NCBI RefSeq assembly: GCF_030816715.1
Contig: NZ_JAUSYH010000001.1
Coordinates: 5,518,001 to 5,582,000, forward strand
DNA from: Streptomyces achromogenes
Lineage (GTDB): Bacteria > Actinomycetota > Actinomycetes > Streptomycetales > Streptomycetaceae
Length of the DNA: 64,000 bases
Direction: 5' to 3'
The translations under genes and the position numbers were made by a program. Below are positions 1 through 7,841 of the stretch, one piece after another; positions within the stretch are counted from its first letter, which is position 1, and every line of letters starts with the position of its first letter. Below the pieces are notes generated by a model that searched no databases, was not told the DNA's origin, and saw only the letters and a program-made list of their open reading frames with translations.

Positions 1-266
1 CGGAAGGGCTCGGGCACGCCTTCATGGCGTTGGAGGACGACTCCACCGTCGTCTATCTGTGTTCGCGGGGATATGCGCCGAGTCGCGAGTTCGGGATCCA
101 TCCGCTCGACCCGGCACTGGGCATCGCCTGGCCCGACGACCTCGTGCCGCTCCTTTCCGCGAAGGACGCGGCCGCGCCCACGCTGGAGGAGGCGGAGCGG
201 CAGGGTCTGCTGCCGTCCTTCGAGGACTGCGTCGTGTATCGCGGAGTTCTCGGCAGCGGCGCTTGA
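1..266 (+). CDS. rmlC: dTDP-4-dehydrorhamnose 3,5-epimerase, C-terminal part
   Basis: The reading frame is open from base 3, so the N-terminus lies outside the window. About 88 residues remain. They include the cupin strand GLGHAFMALEDDSTVVYLCS and the segment GIHPLDPALGIAWP, both typical of RmlC. The family epimerises C3 and C5 of dTDP-4-keto-6-deoxyglucose, the third step to dTDP-L-rhamnose, in the cytoplasm. RmlB and RmlD follow at 1645-3554 on the same strand, separated only by the collagen-like gene, so this is one dTDP-rhamnose locus. The truncation is due to the window edge, not a lesion. The related NDP-sugar epimerases of antibiotic clusters are an alternative, but the neighbours favour rhamnose. 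Confidence 0.85.
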   Translation, partial: EGLGHAFMALEDDSTVVYLCSRGYAPSREFGIHPLDPALGIAWPDDLVPLLSAKDAAAPTLEEAERQGLLPSFEDCVVYRGVLGSGA

Positions 267-377
267 AAAGGCTGCTGTTCGGCGAGTTTCACTCTTTCGG
301 CGGAATGGCGGAGGGGCGGCAAAGGCATGGATCTCGCCCGGGTGATCCGCGGCCACTGTATCGGACAATCATTCATA

Positions 378-401
378 ATTCTTTCACAAAAGGTAAAGAA
401 T
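378..401. promoter_or_regulatory. AT-rich inverted repeat upstream of the collagen-like gene
   Basis: ATTCTTT (378-384) and AAAGAAT (395-401) form a perfect 7-base inverted repeat around a 10-base centre. It lies in the only AT-rich patch of the gap between rmlC and the collagen-like gene, about 105 bases before the proposed TTG start. It could be an operator or a small hairpin in a leader. No regulator can be named. Confidence 0.35.
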
Positions 402-505
402 GTCCTCGTTGTTCGTGACCGTAGGTGAAGTGGCATGCGAGCGGCATGGAACTCACTCAGTGCGCGCTTGCTGCTGATCCCCTCCCCATCGTGAGGAAGG
501 TTCAC

Positions 506-1483
506 TTGAACCGTAGAACGATTCGAATCTCGCGCCTGAAATCCGCCACGCTCGTCTCGGCGGGCGCGGTCGCCGTGGCGCTCAGCGTCGTCCCGAGCGC
601 GGTGGCCGCCGCCGACGTGGTGCGTCAGCCGGGCGCCGACAGTTCCGTGACGCGACTGCGCCCGATCGAGCGGCCCTCCGTGGCCATCGCGGACGCGATC
701 CGCAGGGCTGGCGCCGAGGGCCAGGCGACGGTGCAGTCCGACCGCGCCATGAGGTCCGCCGCCGCAGACAAGGACAAGGACAAGCATCACAGCGGCCGGG
801 ACCACGCGGGCCACAGGGGACCGCGCGGCCCCCAGGGCCACGAGGGCAGGCCCGGCAAGCCGGGCAAGCCCGGAAAGCCCGGCAAGCAGGGTCCGCAGGG
901 CCCCCAGGGTCCGCAGGGCCCCCAGGGGCCACGAGGACCGCAGGGATTCCAGGGAGCTGACGGCGCGGATGGCGCTGACGGCGCCGACGGCGTTCAGGGT
1001 GCGACGGGTGCTCAGGGTGTCCCGGGTGCTGACGGCGCTCAGGGCGCCACGGGTGCTCAGGGCGCCACGGGTGCTCAGGGCGCCACGGGTGCTCAGGGTG
1101 CTGCGGGTGTTCAGGGTGCGACGGGTGCTCAAGGTGTCCCGGGTGCCGCGGGTGTTCAGGGTGCGACGGGTGCTCAGGGTGTCCCGGGTGCCGACGGCGC
1201 TCAGGGAGCCACGGGGGCCCAGGGAGCCACGGGTGCCCAGGGCGGAGTCGGCAACAACCTGTACGTCAAGACCGCGACGGGGACGGGGGCGGGAGGGGCC
1301 ATTGCCACCTGCGATCTCGGGGACGTGGCCACCGGCGGCGGGGCCACGGTCAGCGGCGGCAATCTCCGGGACAACTCCCCGGTCGGCGGCACGGCCAGTT
1401 CGCCGCCCACGGGATGGACGGCCGGCGTCACGGGCACCAACACCGTCCAGGTCTTCGTGGTCTGCGCCGACGTAGCGCCGTAG
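506..1483 (+). CDS. secreted collagen-like repeat protein
   Basis: 325 residues. I place the start at TTG 506 because GAGGAAGG (493-500) sits 5 bases upstream and the resulting N-terminus is a good signal peptide (Arg-rich, hydrophobic core, cleavage near AVAAA, residues 1-36). Residues 37-101 form a charged linker ending in alternating DK and a His/Arg patch. Residues 102-248 are about 49 uninterrupted Gly-X-Y triplets: first GKP and GPQ types, then GAD, GAT, GAQ and GVP. Residues 249-325 form a compact Gly/Thr-rich tail with two Cys, possibly a trimerisation head. No sortase motif or transmembrane helix is visible. It is probably an extracellular or spore-surface fibre. Eight GAT triplets offer Thr sites for glycosylation. 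It is embedded among dTDP-rhamnose genes, which suggests that it is the glycan acceptor. That link is inference. Confidence 0.8.
   Translation: MNRRTIRISRLKSATLVSAGAVAVALSVVPSAVAAADVVRQPGADSSVTRLRPIERPSVAIADAIRRAGAEGQATVQSDRAMRSAAADKDKDKHHSGRDHAGHRGPRGPQGHEGRPGKPGKPGKPGKQGPQGPQGPQGPQGPRGPQGFQGADGADGADGADGVQGATGAQGVPGADGAQGATGAQGATGAQGATGAQGAAGVQGATGAQGVPGAAGVQGATGAQGVPGADGAQGATGAQGATGAQGGVGNNLYVKTATGTGAGGAIATCDLGDVATGGGATVSGGNLRDNSPVGGTASSPPTGWTAGVTGTNTVQVFVVCADVAP
809..1249 (+). repeat. tandem DNA repeat encoding Gly-X-Y triplets
   Basis: This in-frame repetitive DNA encodes the 49 collagen triplets. From about 1000 onward, 18-base units encoding GATGAQ or GVQGAT recur with few differences, so the array is prone to slippage or recombination. 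Every variation in units of nine bases keeps the frame. It is protein-coding repeat DNA, not a CRISPR or intergenic satellite. Confidence 0.8.
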
Positions 1484-1644
1484 GTCCTTCGAGACCGGCG
1501 GTGCGGTACCGGCCGCCGGTCTCACCGGACCCGCGTGGCGCGCGCCCTTCGAGGCTTCGGCCTCGGAGGCCGCCGCCGCACGAGGACCCGTCCGACCGAC
1601 CGACCCGGTGCCGAGCGCCGGGCAGTGAGAGAACTCGGAGAGCC

Positions 1645-2649
1645 ATGCGCGTCCTGGTGACCGGCGGTGCCGGATTCATCGGTTCCGAATACGTCCGGCA
1701 GCGGTTCGACGCGGATCCCGCGGCACGGGTCACCGTCCTCGACAAGCTCACCTACTCGGGGGTCGAGGCCAATCTGGCGTCGGTGGCGACCGTCCCCGGC
1801 TACACCTTCGTCCGGGGCGACATCTGCGACCCGGACGTGGTCGACCAGGTGATGGCGGGCCAGGACGCGGTGGTGCACTTCGCCGCCGAGTCGCACGTCG
1901 ACCGGTCGATCGAGGGGGCCGGCCCGTTCGTGCGCACCAATGTGCTGGGCACGCAGGTGCTGCTCGACGCGGCCCTCCGGCACGGCGTCGGCCGCTTCGT
2001 CCAGGTGTCCACGGACGAGGTGTACGGCTCGATCGGCGAAGGGTCGTGGACCGAGGACCGGCCCCTGGCCCCCAACTCCCCGTACTCCGCGTCGAAGGCC
2101 GGCGCGGACCTGCTGGCGCTCGCCCACCACCGCACCCACGGCCTGGACGTCGTGGTCACCCGCTGCACCAACAACTACGGGCCGTACCAGTTCCCCGAGA
2201 AGGTCGTCCCGCTCTTCGTCACCCGCCTGCTCGACGGGAAACCGGTCCCCCTGTACGGGGACGGCCGCAACGTCCGCGACTGGCTGCACGTCTCCGACCA
2301 CTGCCGGGGCATCGACCTCGTCCTGCGCGGCGGCCGGGCCGGGGAGGTCTACCACATCGGCGGAGGCGTCGAGCTGAGCAACCACAAGCTCACGGGTCTG
2401 CTGCTGGACGCCCTCGGCGCGGACTGGGACCGGGTCGAGCACGTACCCGACCGCAAGGGGCACGACCTGCGCTACTCGCTGGACGACAGCAAGATCCGCG
2501 AAGAACTCGGCTACGTCCCGCGGACGGACTTCACGGAGGGCCTGGCCGCCACGGTCGCCTGGTACCGCGCCCACCGCTCCTGGTGGGAGCCGCTGAAGGA
2601 GAGGGCCGAGCGTCTCCTCGCGCACCGCGAAGAACGGGTCCCGCGATGA
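1645..2649 (+). CDS. rmlB: dTDP-glucose 4,6-dehydratase
   Basis: 334 residues, the usual RmlB length. The ATG at 1645 follows a GGAG ribosome site (1637-1640), and the NAD-binding motif GGAGFIG lies at residues 7-13. The short-chain dehydrogenase pair is Tyr147-xxx-Lys151 (YSASK), preceded by STDEVYGS, which carries the catalytic Thr-Asp-Glu of the dehydratases. It converts dTDP-glucose to dTDP-4-keto-6-deoxyglucose in the cytoplasm. Its TGA stop overlaps the ATG of rmlD, so the two are translationally coupled. With rmlC upstream, the product is most likely dTDP-L-rhamnose. RmlA is not in the window and may lie just to the left. Confidence 0.95.
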   Translation: MRVLVTGGAGFIGSEYVRQRFDADPAARVTVLDKLTYSGVEANLASVATVPGYTFVRGDICDPDVVDQVMAGQDAVVHFAAESHVDRSIEGAGPFVRTNVLGTQVLLDAALRHGVGRFVQVSTDEVYGSIGEGSWTEDRPLAPNSPYSASKAGADLLALAHHRTHGLDVVVTRCTNNYGPYQFPEKVVPLFVTRLLDGKPVPLYGDGRNVRDWLHVSDHCRGIDLVLRGGRAGEVYHIGGGVELSNHKLTGLLLDALGADWDRVEHVPDRKGHDLRYSLDDSKIREELGYVPRTDFTEGLAATVAWYRAHRSWWEPLKERAERLLAHREERVPR

Positions 2650-3554
2650 CCACGAGGTGGCTGGTCACCGGCGCCCACGGGCTCCTCGGCCAGGACGTGC
2701 TCGCCGAGCTCGCCGCCGATCCGGACGCCGTCGTGACAGGCCTCGGCCGCGACCGGCTCGACATCACCGACCCGGCCGCCGTGCGTGCCGCCCTCCCCGG
2801 CCATGACGTGGTCGTCAACTGCGCCGCCTGGACGGACGTCGACGGCGCCGAGCGGTCCGAGGCGGCGGCCACGGCCGTGAACGGCACCGGCGTCCGGAAC
2901 CTCGCCCGCGCCTGCGCGGACGGCGGCGCGATCCTGCTGCACCTGTCGACCGACTACGTGTTCCCGGGCGACGCCCGCGGGCCGTACCCCGAGGACGCGC
3001 CGACCGGCCCCGTCAACGCGTACGGCCGGAGCAAACTCGTGGGTGAGCGGGCGGTCGTCGAGCTGCTGCCGGACACCGGCTACGTCGTGCGCACCGCCTG
3101 GCTCTACGGCGAGCACGGACCCAACTTCGTGGCCACCGTGCTCGAACTCGCCGCCCGCCGCGAGTCCTTGGACGTGGTGGCGGACCAGCACGGTCAGCCG
3201 ACCTGGACCCGGGCGCTCGCCCGGCAGCTGGCCGCCCTCGGCCGCGCCGCGCTCACGGGCCGGGCCCCGGCGGGCATCTACCACGGCACCTCGGCGGGCC
3301 GCACCACCTGGTGCGGCCTGGCGCGCGACACCTTCCGGCTCAGCGGTCTCGATCCCGAGCGGATCCGCCCCGTCGGCTCGGATAAGTTCCCCCGGCCGGC
3401 CGCGCGCCCGGCGTTCGGCGTGCTCGGCCACGGCAAGTGGCTGCGGGCCGGCCTGCCGCCCCTGCCCCCGTGGGACGACCAGCTGGCCTCGGCCGTGAGA
3501 CTGCCCGCCTTCGCCGCACTGGCCGACGCGGCCCGCACGACGCGCCGGCCCTGA
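2646..3554 (+). CDS. rmlD: dTDP-4-dehydrorhamnose reductase
   Basis: 302 residues, starting inside the rmlB stop codon (ATGA overlap). The nucleotide-binding motif GAHGLLG is at residues 9-15, the family signature LSTDYVFPGD follows, and the catalytic Tyr126-xxx-Lys130 is in YGRSK. The protein reduces the 4-keto group with NAD(P)H to give dTDP-L-rhamnose, the last step of the pathway. A large inverted repeat immediately downstream probably ends the operon against the convergent glycosyltransferase gene. Confidence 0.93.
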   Translation: MTTRWLVTGAHGLLGQDVLAELAADPDAVVTGLGRDRLDITDPAAVRAALPGHDVVVNCAAWTDVDGAERSEAAATAVNGTGVRNLARACADGGAILLHLSTDYVFPGDARGPYPEDAPTGPVNAYGRSKLVGERAVVELLPDTGYVVRTAWLYGEHGPNFVATVLELAARRESLDVVADQHGQPTWTRALARQLAALGRAALTGRAPAGIYHGTSAGRTTWCGLARDTFRLSGLDPERIRPVGSDKFPRPAARPAFGVLGHGKWLRAGLPPLPPWDDQLASAVRLPAFAALADAARTTRRP

Positions 3555-3559
3555 ACAGA

Positions 3560-3605
3560 CGGGAGGCGCCCTGCGGAACCCGGGAGTCCTGCGGGGCGCC
3601 TCCCG
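3560..3605. terminator. bidirectional terminator-like hairpin between rmlD and the glycosyltransferase
   Basis: CGGGAGGCGCCC (3560-3571) pairs perfectly with GGGCGCCTCCCG (3594-3605) across a 22-base loop. It sits between two convergent stop codons. There is no U-run, as is common for high-GC actinobacterial terminators. Confidence 0.65.
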
Positions 3606-3621
3606 TACACGGGACCGGGAC

Positions 3622-4896
3622 CTACACGAGCAGCGGGCCGCCGCACCGTTCGGCGCCGTCCTTCACCGAGATGAGGTTGGCGATCACGTACGAGATGTTC
3701 TTCTCGGAGTGCCACTGGGACGGGAAGCAGGTGGTCAGCCGCGAACTCTGGAACCTGGCCTCGATCTCCGGCACGAAGGCGCGGTACTGGTCGTCCGTGT
3801 AGTACCAGAAGGAGTTCTCGTTGTAGTACGCGACGTGGGTCGGGTCCTGGTACGCGCCGCGGCCGTCGGAGCTGGGGGTCGTGCTGAGGAGCATGCCGCC
3901 GGGCGCCAGCAGCCGGTACAGCTCGTTGATCAGGGGAATCTTGGCGGGCACGTGCTCCAGGAAGTCCACGGCCCGCATCAGGCCGACGGAGTCGTCGGGC
4001 AGGTCCAGCCTGCCGGGCAGGGTCGCGACGATGTCGACGCCCTCACCGGGGTACTGGTCCACGCCCAGGTAACCGGGCGGCTTGCGGTGCGCCGCTCCGA
4101 GGTCCAGCGCGAGCAGCCCCCTGCGGTAGGTCCAGGCGAGGGCGTTGGCCTCGATGTACTTGTCGTACAGGGCGACCGTCTCGGTCTGGATGTGCGCGTT
4201 GGTCTCCGGGTCGCGCTGGGTGTTCGCCGGGTGCATCCGCTGCAGGTACAGGCAGCGGGGGATGTGGTGGAAGTCGCCGACGTGGAACAGACGGCACATC
4301 AGGTCCTGGTCGTCCAGGACCGAGCGGGAGGCGTCGTACCCGCCGGCCGTCTCGTAGGCGTCCCGGCGGAACGCCCGTACGTGGTTGGGCGCGTACCAGA
4401 TGTACGCGATGTTGTGCGGCGTCGGAGCCATCGCCCTGACCTGCAGCAGGTTCTGGCCGTCGACGCGCACGTCCTCGTAGTGCCAGCCGTGCGACTCGTT
4501 GAAACGGCTGTCGTCCCGTTTCCCGTCCTCGGTGATCTGCGCGGTGTTGCTGTACACGAAGACCGCGTCGGGATTCTCGTCGAACGCCTTGCCGAGCTCC
4601 GCCAGGCACGCCTTCGCCAGCAGGTCGTCGTGGTCGAGTTCGACGAGGATCTCGCCGCGGGCCAGTTCACAGGCCCTGCGCTTGGCGGCTCCGACGCCGG
4701 TGACGTCGTCCGCGATCTCGATCCGGACCCGGTCGTCGGGGCGCTCCGGTCGCCAGCGGGCGCCGTTGTTGAGCAGGACGATCCACTCCCAGTCCGGACA
4801 GGTCTGCGCCTGCAGCGTCGCCAGGCAGTCGTCGAGGAATCGGGTTCGGTGGCTGGGGGTGAAGACGGAGAACCTCGGGGTGGCCGTCGACGTCAT
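3622..4896 (-). CDS. family 2 glycosyltransferase fused to a SAM-dependent methyltransferase
   Basis: 424 residues from ATG 4896, chosen because AGGGAG lies 6 bases upstream; longer frames lack a ribosome site. Residues 8-225 are a GT-A fold: FSVFTPSHRTRFL at the start, the metal-binding DHDD at 88-91 and DDQDLMCRL near 195-203. Residues 262-400 look like a class I methyltransferase: DLGAA near 265 in the SAM loop, an acidic strand end GVDQYPG, then DFLEHV and LLAPGGMLL. The enzyme could add a sugar and methylate it, or methylate the acceptor. It converges on the rml operon and may use dTDP-rhamnose; the substrate is unknown. It has no signal peptide or transmembrane helix, so it should act in the cytoplasm. 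Confidence 0.8.
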   Translation of the reverse strand: MTSTATPRFSVFTPSHRTRFLDDCLATLQAQTCPDWEWIVLLNNGARWRPERPDDRVRIEIADDVTGVGAAKRRACELARGEILVELDHDDLLAKACLAELGKAFDENPDAVFVYSNTAQITEDGKRDDSRFNESHGWHYEDVRVDGQNLLQVRAMAPTPHNIAYIWYAPNHVRAFRRDAYETAGGYDASRSVLDDQDLMCRLFHVGDFHHIPRCLYLQRMHPANTQRDPETNAHIQTETVALYDKYIEANALAWTYRRGLLALDLGAAHRKPPGYLGVDQYPGEGVDIVATLPGRLDLPDDSVGLMRAVDFLEHVPAKIPLINELYRLLAPGGMLLSTTPSSDGRGAYQDPTHVAYYNENSFWYYTDDQYRAFVPEIEARFQSSRLTTCFPSQWHSEKNISYVIANLISVKDGAERCGGPLLV

Positions 4897-5205
4897 CTGG
4901 TGCTCCCTGCTCGGCTCGATGGTCGTCGGGAGGCCGACTTCGAGCGGATCGGGGCGTGCCGACGTGCCGGAGTCGACCACCGTCATGTGCGCCGACGTTA
5001 CGAGCCGGTCGCGAGGACGCCGCCGTCCGGCAGGCACTTGTGGTGTACAGATCACCCGAATGGGGGGACCGCGGCGAAGAGTCGCCAGAGGCGGGGCCGT
5101 GGTGTGGGCGTGGCACGGTGATGGCGCCCGGTCCGCGCGTCGCTGCGGGTGCACGCGGACCGGGGCCGTTCGAGGTCCCCGAGGGGGGAGCCCCCGGGGA
5201 GGGGG
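4897..5205. other. intergenic region, 309 bases
   Basis: It holds the upstream region of the minus-strand glycosyltransferase gene and the 3' side of the small gene at 5206. A G/C hairpin at 5177-5199 (CCCCG paired with CGGGG, with inner G and C runs) probably terminates the latter. I see no convincing promoter hexamers and no small gene. Confidence 0.5.
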
Positions 5206-5649
5206 TCAGCCGGCGGCGCTCAGCTCCCGCTGCTCGGCCTGGCCGGCGGCGTGCGCGTCCATGCGCTGGGCCGCCAGGATCGCCACGGCGGTGTCCGCGC
5301 GGGACGCGGCGACGAGGAGGGCGCGGCCGGCGAGGGCGTGGGCGCGGTCGTGCAGTGCCGCGGGCTGTGGCGCGGCCGGAGCGGGGGCGACGAGGTCGGA
5401 GCGGACCTGCGTCCGTCCGCCGCGCAGCCTGGCCACCTGCTGTGCGAGCCGGGTGGCCGCGGCGTCCAGGTCGGCGGACGGCGCGGTGGCGCGCAGCTCG
5501 TCGGTGACGGCGAGCAGCGCCGCGAGATGACCCGCGAGCTGGATGTCCAGCTCCTCCTCGCGGGAGCGGTGGGGGAAGTCCGAGGGCGTGTCGGCCATCG
5601 TGGCGTGGACGGACCTACGGGAAGAAGCTGTGTGGATCGGCTCGTACAT
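5206..5649 (-). CDS. small helical protein of unknown function
   Basis: 147 residues. ATG 5649 is preceded by GGGAGG at an 8-base spacing. The protein is Ala-rich and almost wholly predicted helix, with two long amphipathic segments (about residues 28-80 and 98-140) joined by a Pro/Ala linker. No Cys, catalytic motif, signal peptide or transmembrane helix is seen. I do not recognise a family with a known function. The upstream gap at 5650-5739 is unusually AT-rich and carries a TTGA-N5-TCAA palindrome. The aminotransferase upstream is on the same strand, so the two may be co-expressed. Confidence 0.6.
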   Translation of the reverse strand: MYEPIHTASSRRSVHATMADTPSDFPHRSREEELDIQLAGHLAALLAVTDELRATAPSADLDAAATRLAQQVARLRGGRTQVRSDLVAPAPAAPQPAALHDRAHALAGRALLVAASRADTAVAILAAQRMDAHAAGQAEQRELSAAG

Positions 5650-5704
5650 GAGGATGGCCTCCCGTGCTGTCAGGAAACCATCCTAGCTTGGATTTCGTCT
5701 AAAG

Positions 5705-5717
5705 TTGAGAGATTCAA
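5705..5717. promoter_or_regulatory. palindrome TTGAGAGATTCAA upstream of the small helical gene
   Basis: TTGA-N5-TCAA lies in an AT-rich gap between the aminotransferase stop and the start of the small gene at 5649. It resembles half-site spacing used by MarR-type regulators, but no such gene is nearby, so the assignment is open. Confidence 0.3.
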
Positions 5718-5739
5718 GAAGTTGTTGCCCGGATGATGT

Positions 5740-6951
5740 TTAAGGCTGGCTGTAGCCGTCCAGGAAGCGGGCGATGCGGCCCACCGCGTCCCGCAGGTCC
5801 GTCGCCGTCGGCAGGGTGACGACCCGGAAGTGGTCCGGCTCGGGCCAGTTGAAGCCGGTCCCCTGGACCACCATGATCTTCTCCCGGCGCAGCAGGTCGA
5901 GGACCATCTGCCGGTCGTCCCTGATCTTGAAGACCGCGGGGTCGAGGCGCGGGAAGAGATACAGCGCCCCCTTCGGCCGCACACAGGTGACGCCCGGGAT
6001 CTGCGTCAGCAGCTCGTACGCCGTGTCCACCTGCTCCTTGAGCCGTCCGCCCGGCAGCACCAGGTCGTTGATCGTCTGGCGTCCGCTCAGGGCGGCCACC
6101 ACGCCGTGCTGCCCCGGCATGTTCGCGCACAGGCGCATGTTCGCCAGGATCGTCAGACCCTCGATGTAGGAGTCGGCGTGCGCGCGCGGGCCGGAGATCG
6201 ACATCCAGCCGACCCGGTAGCCGGCCACCCGGTACGCCTTCGACATGCCGTTGAAGGTGAGGGTGAGCAGGTCGGGGGCGACCTTGGCGGTCGGCGTGTG
6301 CGTGGCGCCGTCGTAGAGGATCTTGTCGTAGATCTCGTCCGAGCAGATCAGCAGGTTGTGCCGGCGTGCGATGTCCGTCAGCCCCCGGATCATCGCCTCG
6401 TCGTAGACGGCGCCGGTCGGGTTGTTCGGGTTGATGATGACGAGCGCCTTGGTGCGGTCGGTCACCTTGCGCTCGATGTCGGCGAGGTCCGGCATCCAGT
6501 CCGCCTGCTCGTCGCAGCGGTAGTGCACGGCGGTGCCGCCGGAGAGCGAGACGGCGGCGGTCCACAGCGGGTAGTCCGGGGCCGGGACCAGCACCTCGTC
6601 GCCGTCGTCCAGCAGCCCCTGCATCGCCATGACGATCAGCTCGGAGACGCCGTTGCCGATGAAGACGTGCTCGACGTCCGTCTCGATGCCGAGCGTCTGG
6701 TTGTGCATCACGACGGCCCGGCGCGCCGCCAGCAGGCCCTTGGCGTCTCCGTAGCCGTGCGCCGTGGAGACGTTGCGGAGGATGTCCTCCAGGATCTCCG
6801 GCGGGGCCTCGAAGCCGAAGGCGGCCGGGTTCCCGGTGTTCAGCTTGAGGATGCGGTGACCGGCCGCTTCCAGCCGCATCGCCTCCTCGAGAACCGGGCC
6901 CCGGATCTCGTAACAGACGTTGGCGAGCTTGGTCGACTGGATCACCTGCAT
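5740..6951 (-). CDS. PLP-dependent aminotransferase, alanine aminotransferase type
   Basis: 403 residues from ATG 6951; the upstream in-frame ATG at 7077 would overlap the next promoter and adds a sequence without family features. It is a class I/II fold-type I enzyme. Motifs in order: KLNTGNPAAFGF near the N-terminus, HGYGDAKGLLAARRAV, the PLP-phosphate and ring contacts NPNNPTGAVYD and SDEIYDKI, the Schiff-base lysine in NGMSKAYRVAGYR, and the carboxylate-binding Arg near FRVVTLP. It probably interconverts pyruvate and alanine with glutamate, as for the AlaA/AlaT group, though branched or aromatic substrates cannot be excluded. It is cytoplasmic. Confidence 0.88.
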   Translation of the reverse strand: MQVIQSTKLANVCYEIRGPVLEEAMRLEAAGHRILKLNTGNPAAFGFEAPPEILEDILRNVSTAHGYGDAKGLLAARRAVVMHNQTLGIETDVEHVFIGNGVSELIVMAMQGLLDDGDEVLVPAPDYPLWTAAVSLSGGTAVHYRCDEQADWMPDLADIERKVTDRTKALVIINPNNPTGAVYDEAMIRGLTDIARRHNLLICSDEIYDKILYDGATHTPTAKVAPDLLTLTFNGMSKAYRVAGYRVGWMSISGPRAHADSYIEGLTILANMRLCANMPGQHGVVAALSGRQTINDLVLPGGRLKEQVDTAYELLTQIPGVTCVRPKGALYLFPRLDPAVFKIRDDRQMVLDLLRREKIMVVQGTGFNWPEPDHFRVVTLPTATDLRDAVGRIARFLDGYSQP

Positions 6952-7099
6952 GTCTGGGAGCTTACGGCCCGGTAACGCCTTCAGGAGGGTGTTTTCCGCC
7001 ACGTGGGGCGGATGGTTTGGGTGGTTATCGCCGGCAGCTGTCCCGGGAGTCGCTCCTGTCCCTACAATCCGCGGCATGTTCAGGCCAGGTGAGAGTGGC

Positions 7100-7699
7100 G
7101 TGCCTCCGGTTCAGTCGATCGTGTACCACCCGTACGCCGAGACCGATCCGGCCTCGTACGAGCGGTACGCCGATCCGGCGGCTGCCCATGGGTGGGAGAA
7201 CGCGTACGACGAGACCGCCGAGCTGCCCAGGGTCCGTACCCCGGATCCGGTGTCGGGGCCGGAGCCGGGCGGCCGCGCGCGCCGTCGGCGTGCCGCGCAC
7301 CGGACGGGGGGCCGGCCTTCGCGCCGCGTGCTGGCCGCCGCCGGGGCGGTCGGGGCGGTGGCGCTGGCGGCGGTGGCGGCGGGGATGTCCTTTTCCGGAG
7401 ATCCGGCCGGTGACCAGCGGGGGAAGCAGGGGGACATGCGCTCGGCGTCGGGTGACGCGGTGAGCCCGTCGGGCGGGCCGGCTTCGGCCCCGAGCGGCTC
7501 CGCCGGGTCCGTGGGGCCGACCCCGTCCGTTTCGGTCGCTCCGAGGTCGTCCTCGGGGGTGACGGCGTCCGAGGCTCCCTCCGTCGGGTCGTCCGCCGAC
7601 GCCACCGCGAGCCAGGCGGCGACTGCCGCGGCCTCCGTTTCGGGGTCCGCGAAGGGCAACCCCGGGAAGGGCCGGGGCCGGGGCAAGGGGGGCAGGTAG
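7100..7699 (+). CDS. single-pass membrane-anchored Ser/Pro-rich protein
   Basis: 199 residues from GTG 7100, which has AGGTGAG six bases upstream. ATG 7076 in the same frame has no ribosome site but lies just after a TACAAT box (7063-7068), so a leaderless start there (207 residues) is possible. A Tyr/Glu-rich cytoplasmic N-terminus of about 65 residues is followed by an Arg-rich stretch and one hydrophobic helix (VLAAAGAVGAVALAAVAAGM). The rest is a low-complexity Ser/Pro/Ala/Gly region ending in a basic GKGRGRGKGGR tail. The domain order suggests an extracytoplasmic tail of unknown role. It is divergent from the aminotransferase. Confidence 0.6.
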   Translation: MPPVQSIVYHPYAETDPASYERYADPAAAHGWENAYDETAELPRVRTPDPVSGPEPGGRARRRRAAHRTGGRPSRRVLAAAGAVGAVALAAVAAGMSFSGDPAGDQRGKQGDMRSASGDAVSPSGGPASAPSGSAGSVGPTPSVSVAPRSSSGVTASEAPSVGSSADATASQAATAAASVSGSAKGNPGKGRGRGKGGR

Positions 7700-7841
7700 G
7701 CCGGGGCGCCCCGGAGCCGAGGTCCCCGCGGCTGAAAAGCGACCCTTGTTCTCTCCCCTCTGTGCACTAACAATGCGCATGTCAAAAACAACGGGCGGCC
7801 GGAAGATCTCCGGTCGCCCTGTCGTCAGAGGGGACCCCCAC

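Noticed and set aside
809..1249. Short regular repeats as a possible CRISPR
   Set aside because: Units are contiguous, coding and without unique spacers.
53..1525. 490-residue minus-strand frame opposite the collagen-like gene
   Set aside because: It is a mirror of the Gly-X-Y repeats (long Arg/Thr/Leu repeats), with no ribosome site or domain.
1..4896. Rhamnose genes as part of an antibiotic cluster
   Set aside because: No polyketide, peptide synthetase or other deoxysugar genes are near; a surface-sugar role fits better.
3709..5121. 470-residue plus-strand frame
   Set aside because: It is antisense to the glycosyltransferase gene and has Val/Arg-rich shadow composition.
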